From contig JAADFK010000028.1 of the NCBI GenBank assembly GCA_013152925.1, positions 1 to 32,616 on the forward strand: a stretch of DNA of 32,616 nt. The letters run 5' to 3'. This DNA is from Acidobacteriota bacterium. Its GTDB lineage: Bacteria > Acidobacteriota > Thermoanaerobaculia > Thermoanaerobaculales > Sulfomarinibacteraceae. A program made the position numbers and the translations under genes. Under the pieces are notes generated by a model. The model worked only from the letters and a program-made list of their open reading frames with translations. It was not told the origin of the DNA and ran no database searches. Shown here one piece after another: positions 23,206 through 31,031 of this stretch (position 1 is its first letter; each line of letters starts with the position of its first letter).

Positions 23206-25347
23206 TCAGAACCGGGCGAGGACGCCGGCGAAGTATTCACGGCCGGGTCCCGGCTGGTAGGAGTTGCCGTCGGGGTCGGGCTCGGTGAAGGCGATGTAGC
23301 TGGTACCGGTCAGGTTGCGGATGGCCAGCATCACATCCATCGTGCCGGTGGCGCCGAGGTGGACGCGGTACTTCAGCCGCAGATGAACCAGGGTGTATCC
23401 ATCGATCCAGGTTGCGTTGGTCCCGTCGATATAGGCGCGGCTCCGCGCGTCGACGGCGGCGCCGAGCGCCAGGTGGCACAGGGGACTGTACTCCACGTCG
23501 AGGTACGCCATCTGCCGCGGCGTGTTGGGAAGCCACGTGTCCGAATAGACGATGTCGCCGATGGAGACCTCGTCGTACTTGAAGTGCGAGTAGGTGTAGG
23601 CCAGGCGGAGCGTCAGCCGGTCGATGGGAAGCCACAGGAGCTGGGTTTCGAGGCCGTATCGCCGGCTGTCCCCGGCGTTCCGGTAGAAGGTCTCCAGGGG
23701 GCGATCGGGCCTTCGGTACCGTCCGAAGTCGCCGTGGGTCATCAGGCGGAACAGCGCCACCTCGTAGGTGAGGCGCGTCCAGGCCTGACCCCGGACACCG
23801 GTCTCGAAGCTGTGGGATGTCGCCGGCCGGAGGCCCTCGTTGAATCCGCCGAGGCTGTCCGGGTTGCTGGCGAGCTCCTCCGTGGCCGGGGGGAGGAAAC
23901 CCTGACCCCAGCTCGCGTAGAACCCCAGGCTGGGCCGCCAGCTCCAGGCGGCACCCAACCGCGCGGTGGTCTTGGAGAAGGTGGCGTTTCCCGAGAGATC
24001 GACGCCGCCGGCCTTGAGCCGGTCGTCAAGCTCGTTGTCGATGTGGTCGTGCCGTGCCCCGAAAACGATGTTCCAGTTGTGACCGAGATCGAGGCGGTCG
24101 AAGGCGAAAAGGGCCTTTCCGCCCTGGGAGATCAGCTGGTCGGCCACGATCTCCGGTCCTTCCAGGCCACCACCGAGGTTGGGTCTCTTGTACTCGTCGA
24201 TGTCTTGCCAATCGAGATCGGCGCCCGCGTCGAGGTGGTTTCTCAGCGAGCCGATGGATGACTGGAGTGAGTACTGAACAGATCCGCCGTAACCGTCGTA
24301 GCCGCTGTGGATGATCGACGAGGGAACGGATTCCCTGTACCGGGTATGGCGCCCGTAGACGGTGAAGGAGATTCTCTGGGCCGGGCTCAGATCGTACTGG
24401 CCGCAAAAGCCGAGGGTGCCGCGGCGGGTCTTCTGGTACTCGTTGTAGGCCAGGGCGTCGGGGTTGGCCTGGGTGGGGTCTTCCTCGACCTGCTCCAGGT
24501 TGAGACCCTCGGCGTTCTCGTTGAAGAAGGAGGTCCCGGCGACGATGGCGGTCAGGCGCAGCCGGTTGGTGTTCCGGAGCTGGATCTTCCCGTACAGGTT
24601 CGTGCCGTTGAAGGCGGTATGAACCCGGTAGCCGTTCCCCTGGTTGCGGGAGACGGCGAAGCGGTAGCGCATGCCGTCGTGCGCTCCACCCGCCTGGGCG
24701 AGAACCTTGAAGAAACCGTGAGAGCCGAGGTCCAGCCGCGCCAGGCCATCGATGGGACCGGGACCGCCGTCCGAGGTGGCGATGTTGATAATTCCGCCGG
24801 AGCCGGCGCCACCGTAGAGGGAGGAGGCGGGGCCCCGCAATACCTCGATCCGCTGGACCGTCGCCCAATCCACGTCGTAGAGGTCGGGAACGAAGCCCGT
24901 GGGATCGTTGAGTGGGATGCCGTCGAGAAGAACCTTGATGCCCCGGATTCCGTGTTCGGTCAGTATGCCCTGACCGCGGATGGAGAGGTGGACGCGTTCG
25001 CCGTTGGCCTGGTTGTCGACCTTCACACCGGGGACGCTGGCCAGGGCCTCGTCCGCGGCGATGGTCCGTGGCATGACGGACAGGATCGACCGGTCCACCA
25101 CGGTGGTCGCGGCCGGGTTTTCATTGAGCGGGATGTCCATGCGTGGTGCGGTGACGACCACCTCTCCGCCGGCGACTCTCGCTGTCTTTCCGGCCTTTCC
25201 GGCGGGAGCCTTGACCTGGGGTTCCTCATGGTTCTGGCCTTCCAGGCTCCATCCGGGAACGGCCAGCAACAGGGCGCCGAGCACGACGCCGGTGATTTGC
25301 AAGAAGCGTTCGAGTCTCCTCGCCACGCTCGGTAGTCTCGTGTACAT
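23206..25347 (-). CDS. TonB-dependent outer-membrane receptor
   Basis: A 713-aa receptor for energised uptake of a ligand such as an iron chelate, cobalamin or sugar. A signal peptide (hydrophobic about 17-33) is followed by a plug domain (about 62-185): EVVVTAPR, a probable TonB box region, then DEALASVPGVKV, LSIRGQGI, GIRGIKVLLDGIPL, and IEVLRGPASSLYGGAGSGGIINI. A 22-strand barrel follows and ends in AGVLARF with a terminal Phe. The plug motif GIRGIKVLLDGIP resembles siderophore/ferric-citrate type receptors, but the ligand cannot be assigned. ATG 25347 is chosen over 25425 because AGGGAGG lies 6 nt upstream. It lies 177 nt behind the Kre9-like gene and is probably in the same transcript. 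No TonB, ExbBD or ABC importer in the window. Confidence 0.95.
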   Translation of the reverse strand: MYTRLPSVARRLERFLQITGVVLGALLLAVPGWSLEGQNHEEPQVKAPAGKAGKTARVAGGEVVVTAPRMDIPLNENPAATTVVDRSILSVMPRTIAADEALASVPGVKVDNQANGERVHLSIRGQGILTEHGIRGIKVLLDGIPLNDPTGFVPDLYDVDWATVQRIEVLRGPASSLYGGAGSGGIINIATSDGGPGPIDGLARLDLGSHGFFKVLAQAGGAHDGMRYRFAVSRNQGNGYRVHTAFNGTNLYGKIQLRNTNRLRLTAIVAGTSFFNENAEGLNLEQVEEDPTQANPDALAYNEYQKTRRGTLGFCGQYDLSPAQRISFTVYGRHTRYRESVPSSIIHSGYDGYGGSVQYSLQSSIGSLRNHLDAGADLDWQDIDEYKRPNLGGGLEGPEIVADQLISQGGKALFAFDRLDLGHNWNIVFGARHDHIDNELDDRLKAGGVDLSGNATFSKTTARLGAAWSWRPSLGFYASWGQGFLPPATEELASNPDSLGGFNEGLRPATSHSFETGVRGQAWTRLTYEVALFRLMTHGDFGRYRRPDRPLETFYRNAGDSRRYGLETQLLWLPIDRLTLRLAYTYSHFKYDEVSIGDIVYSDTWLPNTPRQMAYLDVEYSPLCHLALGAAVDARSRAYIDGTNATWIDGYTLVHLRLKYRVHLGATGTMDVMLAIRNLTGTSYIAFTEPDPDGNSYQPGPGREYFAGVLARF

Positions 25348-25430
25348 GTCTGCCTCCCTCTGGGGATCCGGTTTTCCGTTTCCCGTCCCGGAACCGTTGT
25401 GGCCCATGGACCGTGCGGCAGGCATCGGCA

Positions 25431-25461
25431 GGACACGGGGGGTACCAGTAACACCGTGTCC
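25431..25461 (-). promoter_or_regulatory. Hairpin in the leader of the TonB-dependent receptor gene
   Basis: A perfect 8-bp inverted repeat (25431-25438/25454-25461) with a 15-nt loop, 84 nt upstream of ATG 25347. I found no B12-box or Fur-box match, so its role is open; it could equally be the 3' end structure of the preceding gene, although no T-run follows. Confidence 0.3.
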
Positions 25462-25524
25462 ACGTTGCCGGCCACTGCCCGGGTACGGGCGAGCCGTGCT
25501 GTTCGCTCGAGGAAATGCCGGAGA

Positions 25525-26244
25525 CTATTCCCGCTGAGGGATGGAGGCCGGACGGCGCGAGGGAGAGGAACGGCGCCGTGGATGGCTCCGCGGACCGGAA
25601 CCGGGGGTCCGGCCGGTGGTCATCTCCGTGTGATTCGTACGGACGTGATCCCGTTCCCACCGGGATTCCAGGGGCTCCAGCGGCGTGGCAGAACCGATGA
25701 TCCCGGCCAGCCGTGTCCGGCGGGGGACGATCGGCGCGAGCGACGATCCCCACGTTCGGGCGAGCCACCATTCGCCGCCGTGGAAGGTGAGACCCGCCAG
25801 CAAGGTTGAGCAACTGGAGGAGATGGCGAAGGGCGCGCTCATGGTACCGAGCTCCTCGCCGGCTCCCCTGGAGAGGCGGATCTGGAGGCGTGCCGAGGAG
25901 CTCGGGAGGTTGGGAATCCTCCACCGGTAGCTGCGGCGGGCCGGATCGAGCTCGATGGTCAGCCGTACCGTGGCCCCGGTGCTGTCATCGAGCAGGAGGA
26001 GAAGCTCGAACTCCCGGGTGTCCGGAGGAAGCGGGGTCCACCGGACGGTCAGGAGCTGCCCGGGATGCACCGTCGAGGCGGGCTCGGGAGAGAGGAAGCG
26101 GACAGCCGGCTCCTGTCCGGCGGGCAGGGTCGCCGCCACCAACAGCGCGATCGAGAGGGTCCCGGCCAAACAGAGGCACCGCCGCCCGTCGAACCTGCGA
26201 CGACGTCGAAGCACATTGGCCTGGTGCTGGGGGTGACCCCGCAT
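25525..26244 (-). CDS. Secreted protein with Kre9/KNH-like Ig-fold domain
   Basis: A 239-aa exported protein. The basic N-terminus (RRRRRFDGRR) and the hydrophobic segment at about 24-42 form a long signal peptide or anchor. Residues about 46-145 resemble the Ser/Thr-rich, Kre9/KNH-like Ig-fold: VRFLSPEPASTVHPGQLLTV, then a WTP block, FELLLLLDDSTGATV, YRWRIPNLPSSSARLQIRLS. The C-terminal 95 residues are rich in Arg, Pro and Ser with no recognisable fold. Function unknown; such domains often occur in extracellular glycan-related proteins. A promoter-like TTGATC-N17-TAGCCT ends 6 nt before the ATG and there is no Shine-Dalgarno. It precedes the TonB-dependent receptor by 177 nt, so the two may act together at the outer membrane. 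Confidence 0.75.
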   Translation of the reverse strand: MRGHPQHQANVLRRRRRFDGRRCLCLAGTLSIALLVAATLPAGQEPAVRFLSPEPASTVHPGQLLTVRWTPLPPDTREFELLLLLDDSTGATVRLTIELDPARRSYRWRIPNLPSSSARLQIRLSRGAGEELGTMSAPFAISSSCSTLLAGLTFHGGEWWLARTWGSSLAPIVPRRTRLAGIIGSATPLEPLESRWERDHVRTNHTEMTTGRTPGSGPRSHPRRRSSPSRRPASIPQRE

Positions 26245-26250
26245 GGGGGC

Positions 26251-26279
26251 AGGCTACCAGGAGGCCCGCGCAGGATCAA
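26251..26279 (-). promoter_or_regulatory. Promoter of the Kre9-like gene, leaderless arrangement
   Basis: On the minus strand TTGATC (26279-26274), a 17-nt spacer and TAGCCT (26256-26251), then 6 nt and ATG 26244. This is the best complete example of the leaderless pattern in the window. Confidence 0.5.
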
Positions 26280-26468
26280 GCCGGTTGAGCGGCGCCCGCT
26301 CCCGGTCACGCCGTGGCGAGCGCTGGTCGCGTGAGGGCCGGGTCCCGTCCGGCAACGGTGCGTTTGAGCGCTCCCGGCCCCAGGTCGCGAGCCCTGCCGT
26401 GCGGCCGCCGAAGCACCTCTCCGCGAGGATCCCCGTTTCCGTGGGATCTTCTGCTCCGGTGGCTGAGC

Positions 26469-28388
26469 TCAGCCGCCCCCGCTGAGCAACGACTCGAGGA
26501 GGCCACCAAGACCCCTGTCGCCGGAGAGGGCGGACTCGAGATCGACGGAGATGGAGGGGCTGGTGACGGGTCCCCGGACGATGGTTGGGATGACGAGCCT
26601 GCCGCTGCCGTCGCGGAGCGACGAGAGGAAGGAGGCTCTTTCCACGAGCTTGGCGGACAGGGCCGCGTCGAGGCGGACCTTGAGCTGGAGCCGGACGGTC
26701 CCGCGGACGGGATCGAAGGTCCCGGAGCCCCGGGCTTCGAGCTCGGGGCTGTCGAGCTCGAGGCCGGATACCCTCCAGGGAAGACCGTTCATGACGAGCT
26801 TCAGCTGCGCCTTGTCGAAGGAGGCGCGTTTTTTCCGGCCACCTTTCCGGGTGGCCCCAGACGAGCCCAGGGCGTGGAGCATGTCCTTCCACGACCCGCC
26901 CTTGCCCAACTGGGCGGTGATGGTGGAGACGAGGTCCCAGCCCGGGATCCTGAGACCGGTGACGGTGGCGGTGACCTTTCCCCGAAGGCCTGCCGGTCCG
27001 GGGATCCCGCTGGAGAGATCGGTCCGGAGCGTGGCTTCGGCCGCCGCGGAGCCCGCGATCTCCCTGGCATGGGGCACGGCGAAGGACAGCAGAAGCCGCC
27101 GGAGGTCGCTGCCCTGGAGCTTGGCCTTGAGGGAAAGGGTGCCCGGTGGGCTCAGGGGGACGAGCCCGGCCTTCGCCTGGAGCCCGCCACCGGCGAGAAT
27201 GCCGCGAAGGGAGGTGATCGTGAGACGTCCGTCCTCCTCGTACCGGAATCTCACCCTGACCTGGCGGATGGGGGGCAGGCCGGCCATCAACCGGAGCACT
27301 GCGGCCGAAATGGTCCCCGAGGCGGTGGCGGTGAGGATGCCCTTGGAGCTCCGGCGGATCCGGGCGATGCCCTGCACCTGCCCCGGCCCCTTGAGCTCGG
27401 CGGGGACGGGATGCAGGGCGCGCGCGATGGCCATGGCCGCCTCGACGGAAGACAGCGGAAGCTCGACGTTGAGATCCAGCTTGGGCGCCAGGGAGCCGGA
27501 GGCCACGAGCGTTCCTCCCAAGGCCTTCATGCGGAAGCTCCGCAGCTCCCAGCCGTGGGGCTTCCTGGCGATGGAGAGGCGAAGCTCGGCCCTCTTGAGC
27601 GGTGCCTGGCCGTCGAGGAGGGCCAGGTGTTTCGCCAGGACGTTTCCCTCGATCCGCAGCACGCCGGGCGCCAGGCCGAGTGTTCCCGAGAGGAACGAGC
27701 CGGGTCGCAGCAGGTCCTGGACCAGCCAGGGTGGCAGATTCTCGGGGCGGAGCCCTTCGAAGGCGATGGTCGTTGGGCCGCCGAGGGCCGAGGTCACGCT
27801 CAGCCCGCCCTCGCCGACCCGGCCGGAGAGCTTGAGGCGCTTGCCGGCGGGGAGGATGGAACCGCTGACCTGTGTCAGGGCCCAGATCGACGAGGCTCTC
27901 GGGAGCTGGTGCTTGACCGTCAGGCTGCCGTTTCGGATCTCCACGCGGGCGATCGTGACCTTGGGCCCCCGGCGGCCCTCTTCCCCCGCTGTCCCGGCGC
28001 TGCCGCCGGTCGTTCGGGGCAGGGAGGGCAGCTGCAGCCCCTCTTCGGTCCACAGGAGCGTGATCGCCGGTTTGATGACGTCGATCTTCCGGATGGCGAG
28101 GGTGCCCTTGAGGAGCGGTTTGAGCTCGACGCGGATGCGAAGCGTCTTTACCTCCGTGCGGAATCCGGAGGCGGGATCGCTGAGCTCCACGGGACGGATG
28201 CGGATCGTGGCTCCTCCGAAGAGCTGGAGCTTGAGCTCGCCGAGGCTGACCTTCCAGCCGGTGGCCTCGTGGAGAGCCGCCTCGATCTGTGGCCTGTACC
28301 GCTCAGGGTTGAGGTACCTGGGGAGGAGGACGGCGGCGGCGGCGATCAGTACGACCACGATCGCCAGAATCGCAATGGCTTTCTTCAC
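26469..28388 (-). CDS. AsmA-like envelope protein
   Basis: A 639-aa protein with one N-terminal membrane anchor (MKKAIAILAIVVVLIAAAAV region, residues 3-23) and a long periplasmic part rich in beta strands. The start of the soluble part (LNPERYRPQIEAALHEATGWKV in essence, ending in SLGELKLQLF) is the AsmA N-terminal signature. The C-terminus has the AsmA_2-type motif RLVIPTIVRGPVTSPSI. Relatives are bridge-like proteins thought to help move phospholipid between the membranes. The GTG start has GGAGG 8 nt upstream. It follows the HAD gene by 58 nt; that gap holds TATGAT (28430-28435) and a 7-bp hairpin (28406-28412/28421-28427) just before the Shine-Dalgarno, so it may be made from both an upstream and a local promoter. 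Confidence 0.9.
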   Translation of the reverse strand: MKKAIAILAIVVVLIAAAAVLLPRYLNPERYRPQIEAALHEATGWKVSLGELKLQLFGGATIRIRPVELSDPASGFRTEVKTLRIRVELKPLLKGTLAIRKIDVIKPAITLLWTEEGLQLPSLPRTTGGSAGTAGEEGRRGPKVTIARVEIRNGSLTVKHQLPRASSIWALTQVSGSILPAGKRLKLSGRVGEGGLSVTSALGGPTTIAFEGLRPENLPPWLVQDLLRPGSFLSGTLGLAPGVLRIEGNVLAKHLALLDGQAPLKRAELRLSIARKPHGWELRSFRMKALGGTLVASGSLAPKLDLNVELPLSSVEAAMAIARALHPVPAELKGPGQVQGIARIRRSSKGILTATASGTISAAVLRLMAGLPPIRQVRVRFRYEEDGRLTITSLRGILAGGGLQAKAGLVPLSPPGTLSLKAKLQGSDLRRLLLSFAVPHAREIAGSAAAEATLRTDLSSGIPGPAGLRGKVTATVTGLRIPGWDLVSTITAQLGKGGSWKDMLHALGSSGATRKGGRKKRASFDKAQLKLVMNGLPWRVSGLELDSPELEARGSGTFDPVRGTVRLQLKVRLDAALSAKLVERASFLSSLRDGSGRLVIPTIVRGPVTSPSISVDLESALSGDRGLGGLLESLLSGGG

Positions 28389-28446
28389 GGAGCTTCCTCC
28401 CGAGAGGGCGAGCGTGCCGTCTCGCCCCGATCATAACCCGGTCGGA

Positions 28447-29136
28447 TCAGGGGCGGGACCGCAGGAAACGCAGGAGCTCGCGAATGCCGGGGAAGTGAAG
28501 GTCGGCCCCTTCGATCAGCAACGGGTCGGTGGTGTGGAGGAGGCAGACCCGCCCGACGCCTGCCTCCCTCGCAGCCTCCAGGTCGTAGCGGGAGTCGCCG
28601 ACCACCAGGCAAGCCTCCGGGGGAACACCCAGGCGGCGCGCGGCCTCCCTGAAGGGGGCGCCGGACGGTTTGTAGAAGCCGGAGTCCCGGGTCAGCACCA
28701 GGTCGAGCCGGAGGCCGAAGCGGTCCAGCAGCCGGCGAGTATTGGCCTCGCTGTTGTTGGTCACCAGGGCCGTGGCCAGGCCGGCGTTCCGGAAGGTCTC
28801 GAGGAGCTCGCGGGCCCCTTCGTGAAGGGTTGCCCGGCCCGACGCTTCGCGCTCGATGGCTTCCAGCTCCCGCCAGCGTGCCTCGCGCGCACCATCGGGA
28901 AGGCCGTTGAGCGAGTCGATGATGGAGGGCCCGTCGACGCCCAGGCGCCGGCGGATCTCCTTCCAGTCGTAGGTCGAATCGATCAGCGTGCCGTCCATGT
29001 CGAGGAGGACGGCGCGAAGGTCCTGGAGATCGGAGGGGCGGCCAGGCCCGCGCGGGTTCGGGGGCCGGTTGTCCTTCCCGCCGGTTTCGGCCCGGCGCGC
29101 AGGAGGACCGGAGGAGCGTGGCGTGGAGCCCTTCAT
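28447..29136 (-). CDS. HAD-superfamily phosphatase
   Basis: A 229-aa cytoplasmic hydrolase of the HAD subfamily IA type (phosphoglycolate-phosphatase-like). Motif I is LDMDGT with Asp46 (nucleophile) and Asp48; motif II is ALVTNNS; the motif III Lys is in YKPSGAPF; motif IV is VVGDSRYDLEAA. The cap lies between motifs I and II. The substrate is unknown. The first 40 residues are Pro- and Arg-rich and look disordered. ATG 29136 overlaps the TGA of a possible 39-codon ORF. ATG 29247 is an alternative that lengthens the tail by 37 residues and sits 10 nt from the same GGGAGG. Placed after nnr, perhaps as another metabolite-repair activity. Confidence 0.88.
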   Translation of the reverse strand: MKGSTPRSSGPPARRAETGGKDNRPPNPRGPGRPSDLQDLRAVLLDMDGTLIDSTYDWKEIRRRLGVDGPSIIDSLNGLPDGAREARWRELEAIEREASGRATLHEGARELLETFRNAGLATALVTNNSEANTRRLLDRFGLRLDLVLTRDSGFYKPSGAPFREAARRLGVPPEACLVVGDSRYDLEAAREAGVGRVCLLHTTDPLLIEGADLHFPGIRELLRFLRSRP

Positions 29137-29252
29137 GCCGGGGTGGTCCGGAGGGTGGCGCCGGACCGGCCCGGCCGGTCGCGACCAGGGTGTGCCGTGG
29201 CCTTGAAAGGCTTCCCCGAGCGGGCGTGCCGGTGGAATCTCCGGCATTTCAT
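29133..29252 (-). CDS. Possible small ORF (39 aa) between nnr and the HAD gene
   Basis: ATG 29252 lies 5 nt after a good GGGAGG, 36 nt downstream of the nnr stop. It encodes a very basic peptide (MKCRRFHRHARSGKPF at the N-terminus) and ends in TGA overlapping the HAD ATG (ATGA). It could be a real small protein, a leader for translational coupling, or chance; the alternative is that the same Shine-Dalgarno serves ATG 29247 of a longer HAD protein. Third-position GC (about 82%) is slightly higher than in the competing frame (about 76%), which is not decisive. Confidence 0.3.
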   Translation of the reverse strand: MKCRRFHRHARSGKPFKATAHPGRDRPGRSGATLRTTPA

Positions 29253-29288
29253 GGTGGCCTCCCTGGCGAATGCGCCTGGTAGCATGCC

Positions 29289-30905
29289 TCAGAGCAACCG
29301 GATCATGCCGCAGCAGTCGGCGACGAGCTCCCCGTACCGCTCCCTGTAGTCGGCCACGGCGGCCGGAAGGGCGCCGGCGATGGAACGCGCGGTCATCCCG
29401 TCCTCTCCTCTCTCGGCGGCGGCCAGGTCCCCGGCGTGACCGTGGAGGAACACCCCCGTCCGGACGGCGGCCTCGAGATCGAGGCCGAGGCCCGAAACGG
29501 CCGAGATGGTGCCGGTCAGCACATCGCCCGAGCCCGCGGTCGCCATGCCCGAGTTGCCGGAGCCGTTGATGAAGACCCGGCCATCGGGCAGACCGATCAG
29601 CGAGTGGGCGCCCTTGAGGACGATGATGCACCCGAGATCCCCCGCCGTCCTCTGGACCACGGGGATGGGGTCGGCCGTGATCCCGGCGACAGAGAGTCCG
29701 GTCAGGCGGGCCATCTCGCCGGGATGAGGCGTCAGCACCGTGGTCCCTGCCGGGCGGTTGCGAAGGAGACCGGGATCGGTGGCGAGGGCCGTCAGGCCGT
29801 CCCCGTCCACCAGCACGGGACCGGGAACGGCGGCCACCAGGCGCCTGGCCAGCTCCTGGGCCTCGTCATGGAGGGAGAGGCCGGGTCCGACGACGGTGAA
29901 GTCGAGCCGGGCCGCCAGCTCCAGCAAACCGTCGAGGGCCTCCAGGGAGAGGGCGCCCTCCGGCGTCTCGGGCTGGGGCACGAAGACCACCTCGGGCGCG
30001 ATGGTCGCCAGGTGGGGAGCCACGGATCGCGGCGCCGCCAGGCGGGCGTAGCCGCCGCCGGCCCGCAGGTGGGCCAGGGCGGAGAAGGCCGGTGCGCCGT
30101 AGTAGCCCGCGGCGCCGGCCACGAAGAGGGCGTCGCCGAAGCTCCCCTTGTGCCCGTCGGGCCGCCGTGGGGGCAGCGGGGCGGGCTCGTTGGTCTCTAC
30201 CGTGATGGCCGGATCGTCCCAGAGCTCCGGCGGAAAGGAGATGTGCGTGACGAAGAGATCGCCGCCCAGCTCGTAGCCGGGGAAGAGGAGGTTGCCGCGC
30301 TTGGGCAGCCCGAAGGTCACGGTGAGGTCGGCCTCCACGGCGACGCCGAGAATCCGCCCGGTGTCGCCGTCGACGCCGGAGGGGATGTCCACGGCGACCA
30401 CCGGCCGTGGCGCGGCGTTGACCTTTTCGATGACCTCCCGGTAGACACCGCCCACCTCGCGGCTCAGGCCGGTGCCAAGCATGGCGTCGACGACGATGTG
30501 GCTCCAGGCCAGGGAGGCCGCGATCTCCTCCATGGGAGGCTTGACGGCCACGGGTATCCCCATCTTCCGGACCATCTCCAGGTGCAGCGACGGGGCCTCG
30601 TCGTACCGCGAGGGGTCGGAGAGGACGATTACCCGCACCTCGCCGCCCGAGGACCGGAGCTTGCGTGCGACCACGAAGCCGTCGCCGCCGTTGTGGCCTC
30701 CGCCGCACAGGATCGTAAAGCGGAGGCCCTCGATGCCGGGTCCGCTCCCGTCCTGCGGGTCGAGCGAATCGCGTCCGAGCTCCATCAGGATGGCGAAGTA
30801 CACGGCCTCGCCGGCATTCTCCATCAGGAGCTCTCCGGGGATGCCGTGCTCCGTGATGGCCGTACGGTCCAGGTTCCGCATCTCGTCGACGGTGCACACG
30901 CGCAT
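29289..30905 (-). CDS. nnr: Bifunctional NAD(P)H-hydrate epimerase / ADP- or ATP-dependent dehydratase
   Basis: A 538-aa metabolite-repair enzyme that restores damaged NAD(P)HX to NAD(P)H. The N-terminal YjeF epimerase domain (about 1-220) has MRVCTVDEMRNLD, LMENAG and GGGHNGGDG (68-76), and VDAMLGTGL and VDIPSGVDGDTG. The C-terminal ribokinase-like dehydratase domain (about 235-538) has HKGSFGDALFVAG, LTPHPGEMARL, VLKGAHSLI and the nucleotide/substrate motif AGSGDVLTG (457-465). ATG 30905 has GGGAGGTGG close upstream; the open frame runs further 5' to 31202, but that part overlaps the divergent kinase and is not coding. Promoter at 30929-30956. First gene of a run with the small ORF, HAD and AsmA-like genes. 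Confidence 0.96.
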   Translation of the reverse strand: MRVCTVDEMRNLDRTAITEHGIPGELLMENAGEAVYFAILMELGRDSLDPQDGSGPGIEGLRFTILCGGGHNGGDGFVVARKLRSSGGEVRVIVLSDPSRYDEAPSLHLEMVRKMGIPVAVKPPMEEIAASLAWSHIVVDAMLGTGLSREVGGVYREVIEKVNAAPRPVVAVDIPSGVDGDTGRILGVAVEADLTVTFGLPKRGNLLFPGYELGGDLFVTHISFPPELWDDPAITVETNEPAPLPPRRPDGHKGSFGDALFVAGAAGYYGAPAFSALAHLRAGGGYARLAAPRSVAPHLATIAPEVVFVPQPETPEGALSLEALDGLLELAARLDFTVVGPGLSLHDEAQELARRLVAAVPGPVLVDGDGLTALATDPGLLRNRPAGTTVLTPHPGEMARLTGLSVAGITADPIPVVQRTAGDLGCIIVLKGAHSLIGLPDGRVFINGSGNSGMATAGSGDVLTGTISAVSGLGLDLEAAVRTGVFLHGHAGDLAAAERGEDGMTARSIAGALPAAVADYRERYGELVADCCGMIRLL

Positions 30906-30928
30906 GGTCCACCTCCCTGTCGCACGTG

Positions 30929-30956
30929 ATTGTGACACCGGGGGCGTGCAGGTCAA
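30929..30956 (-). promoter_or_regulatory. Promoter of nnr
   Basis: On the minus strand TTGACC (30956-30951, 5 of 6), a 16-nt spacer and CACAAT (30934-30929, 4 of 6). Predicted start near 30922 leaves a short leader carrying the Shine-Dalgarno. Confidence 0.55.
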
Positions 30957-31019
30957 GTATCCGGCCCGCCATTCGTGGAGCCGCTGCACCGTGGCGACGA
31001 GGCGCCGGGCGCGCCGGGT

Positions 31020-31025
31020 TACCAT
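31020..31025 (+). promoter_or_regulatory. Putative -10 of a leaderless FGGY kinase transcript
   Basis: TACCAT lies 6 nt upstream of GTG 31032. The GGGAGG between them directly abuts the start codon and is too close to act as a Shine-Dalgarno. The same hexamer precedes the tRNA (16595) and the patatin gene (7154). Confidence 0.4.
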
Positions 31026-31031
31026 GGGAGG

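Noticed and set aside
25348-25524. Cobalamin or thiamine riboswitch ahead of the TonB-dependent receptor
   Set aside because: I searched for a B12-box-like or THI-box-like core on the minus strand and found none; only a plain 8-bp hairpin.
26245-26468. Gene or regulatory RNA in the asmA-Kre9 gap
   Set aside because: No credible ORF with a start signal; one 6-bp inverted repeat without a T-run. Apart from the promoter-like site at 26251-26279 I see nothing firm.
26313-29349. Long plus-strand frames (707 and 932 codons) opposite the asmA-like and HAD genes
   Set aside because: The minus strand carries recognisable AsmA and HAD proteins with Shine-Dalgarno sequences; the plus frames have composition typical of antisense shadows.
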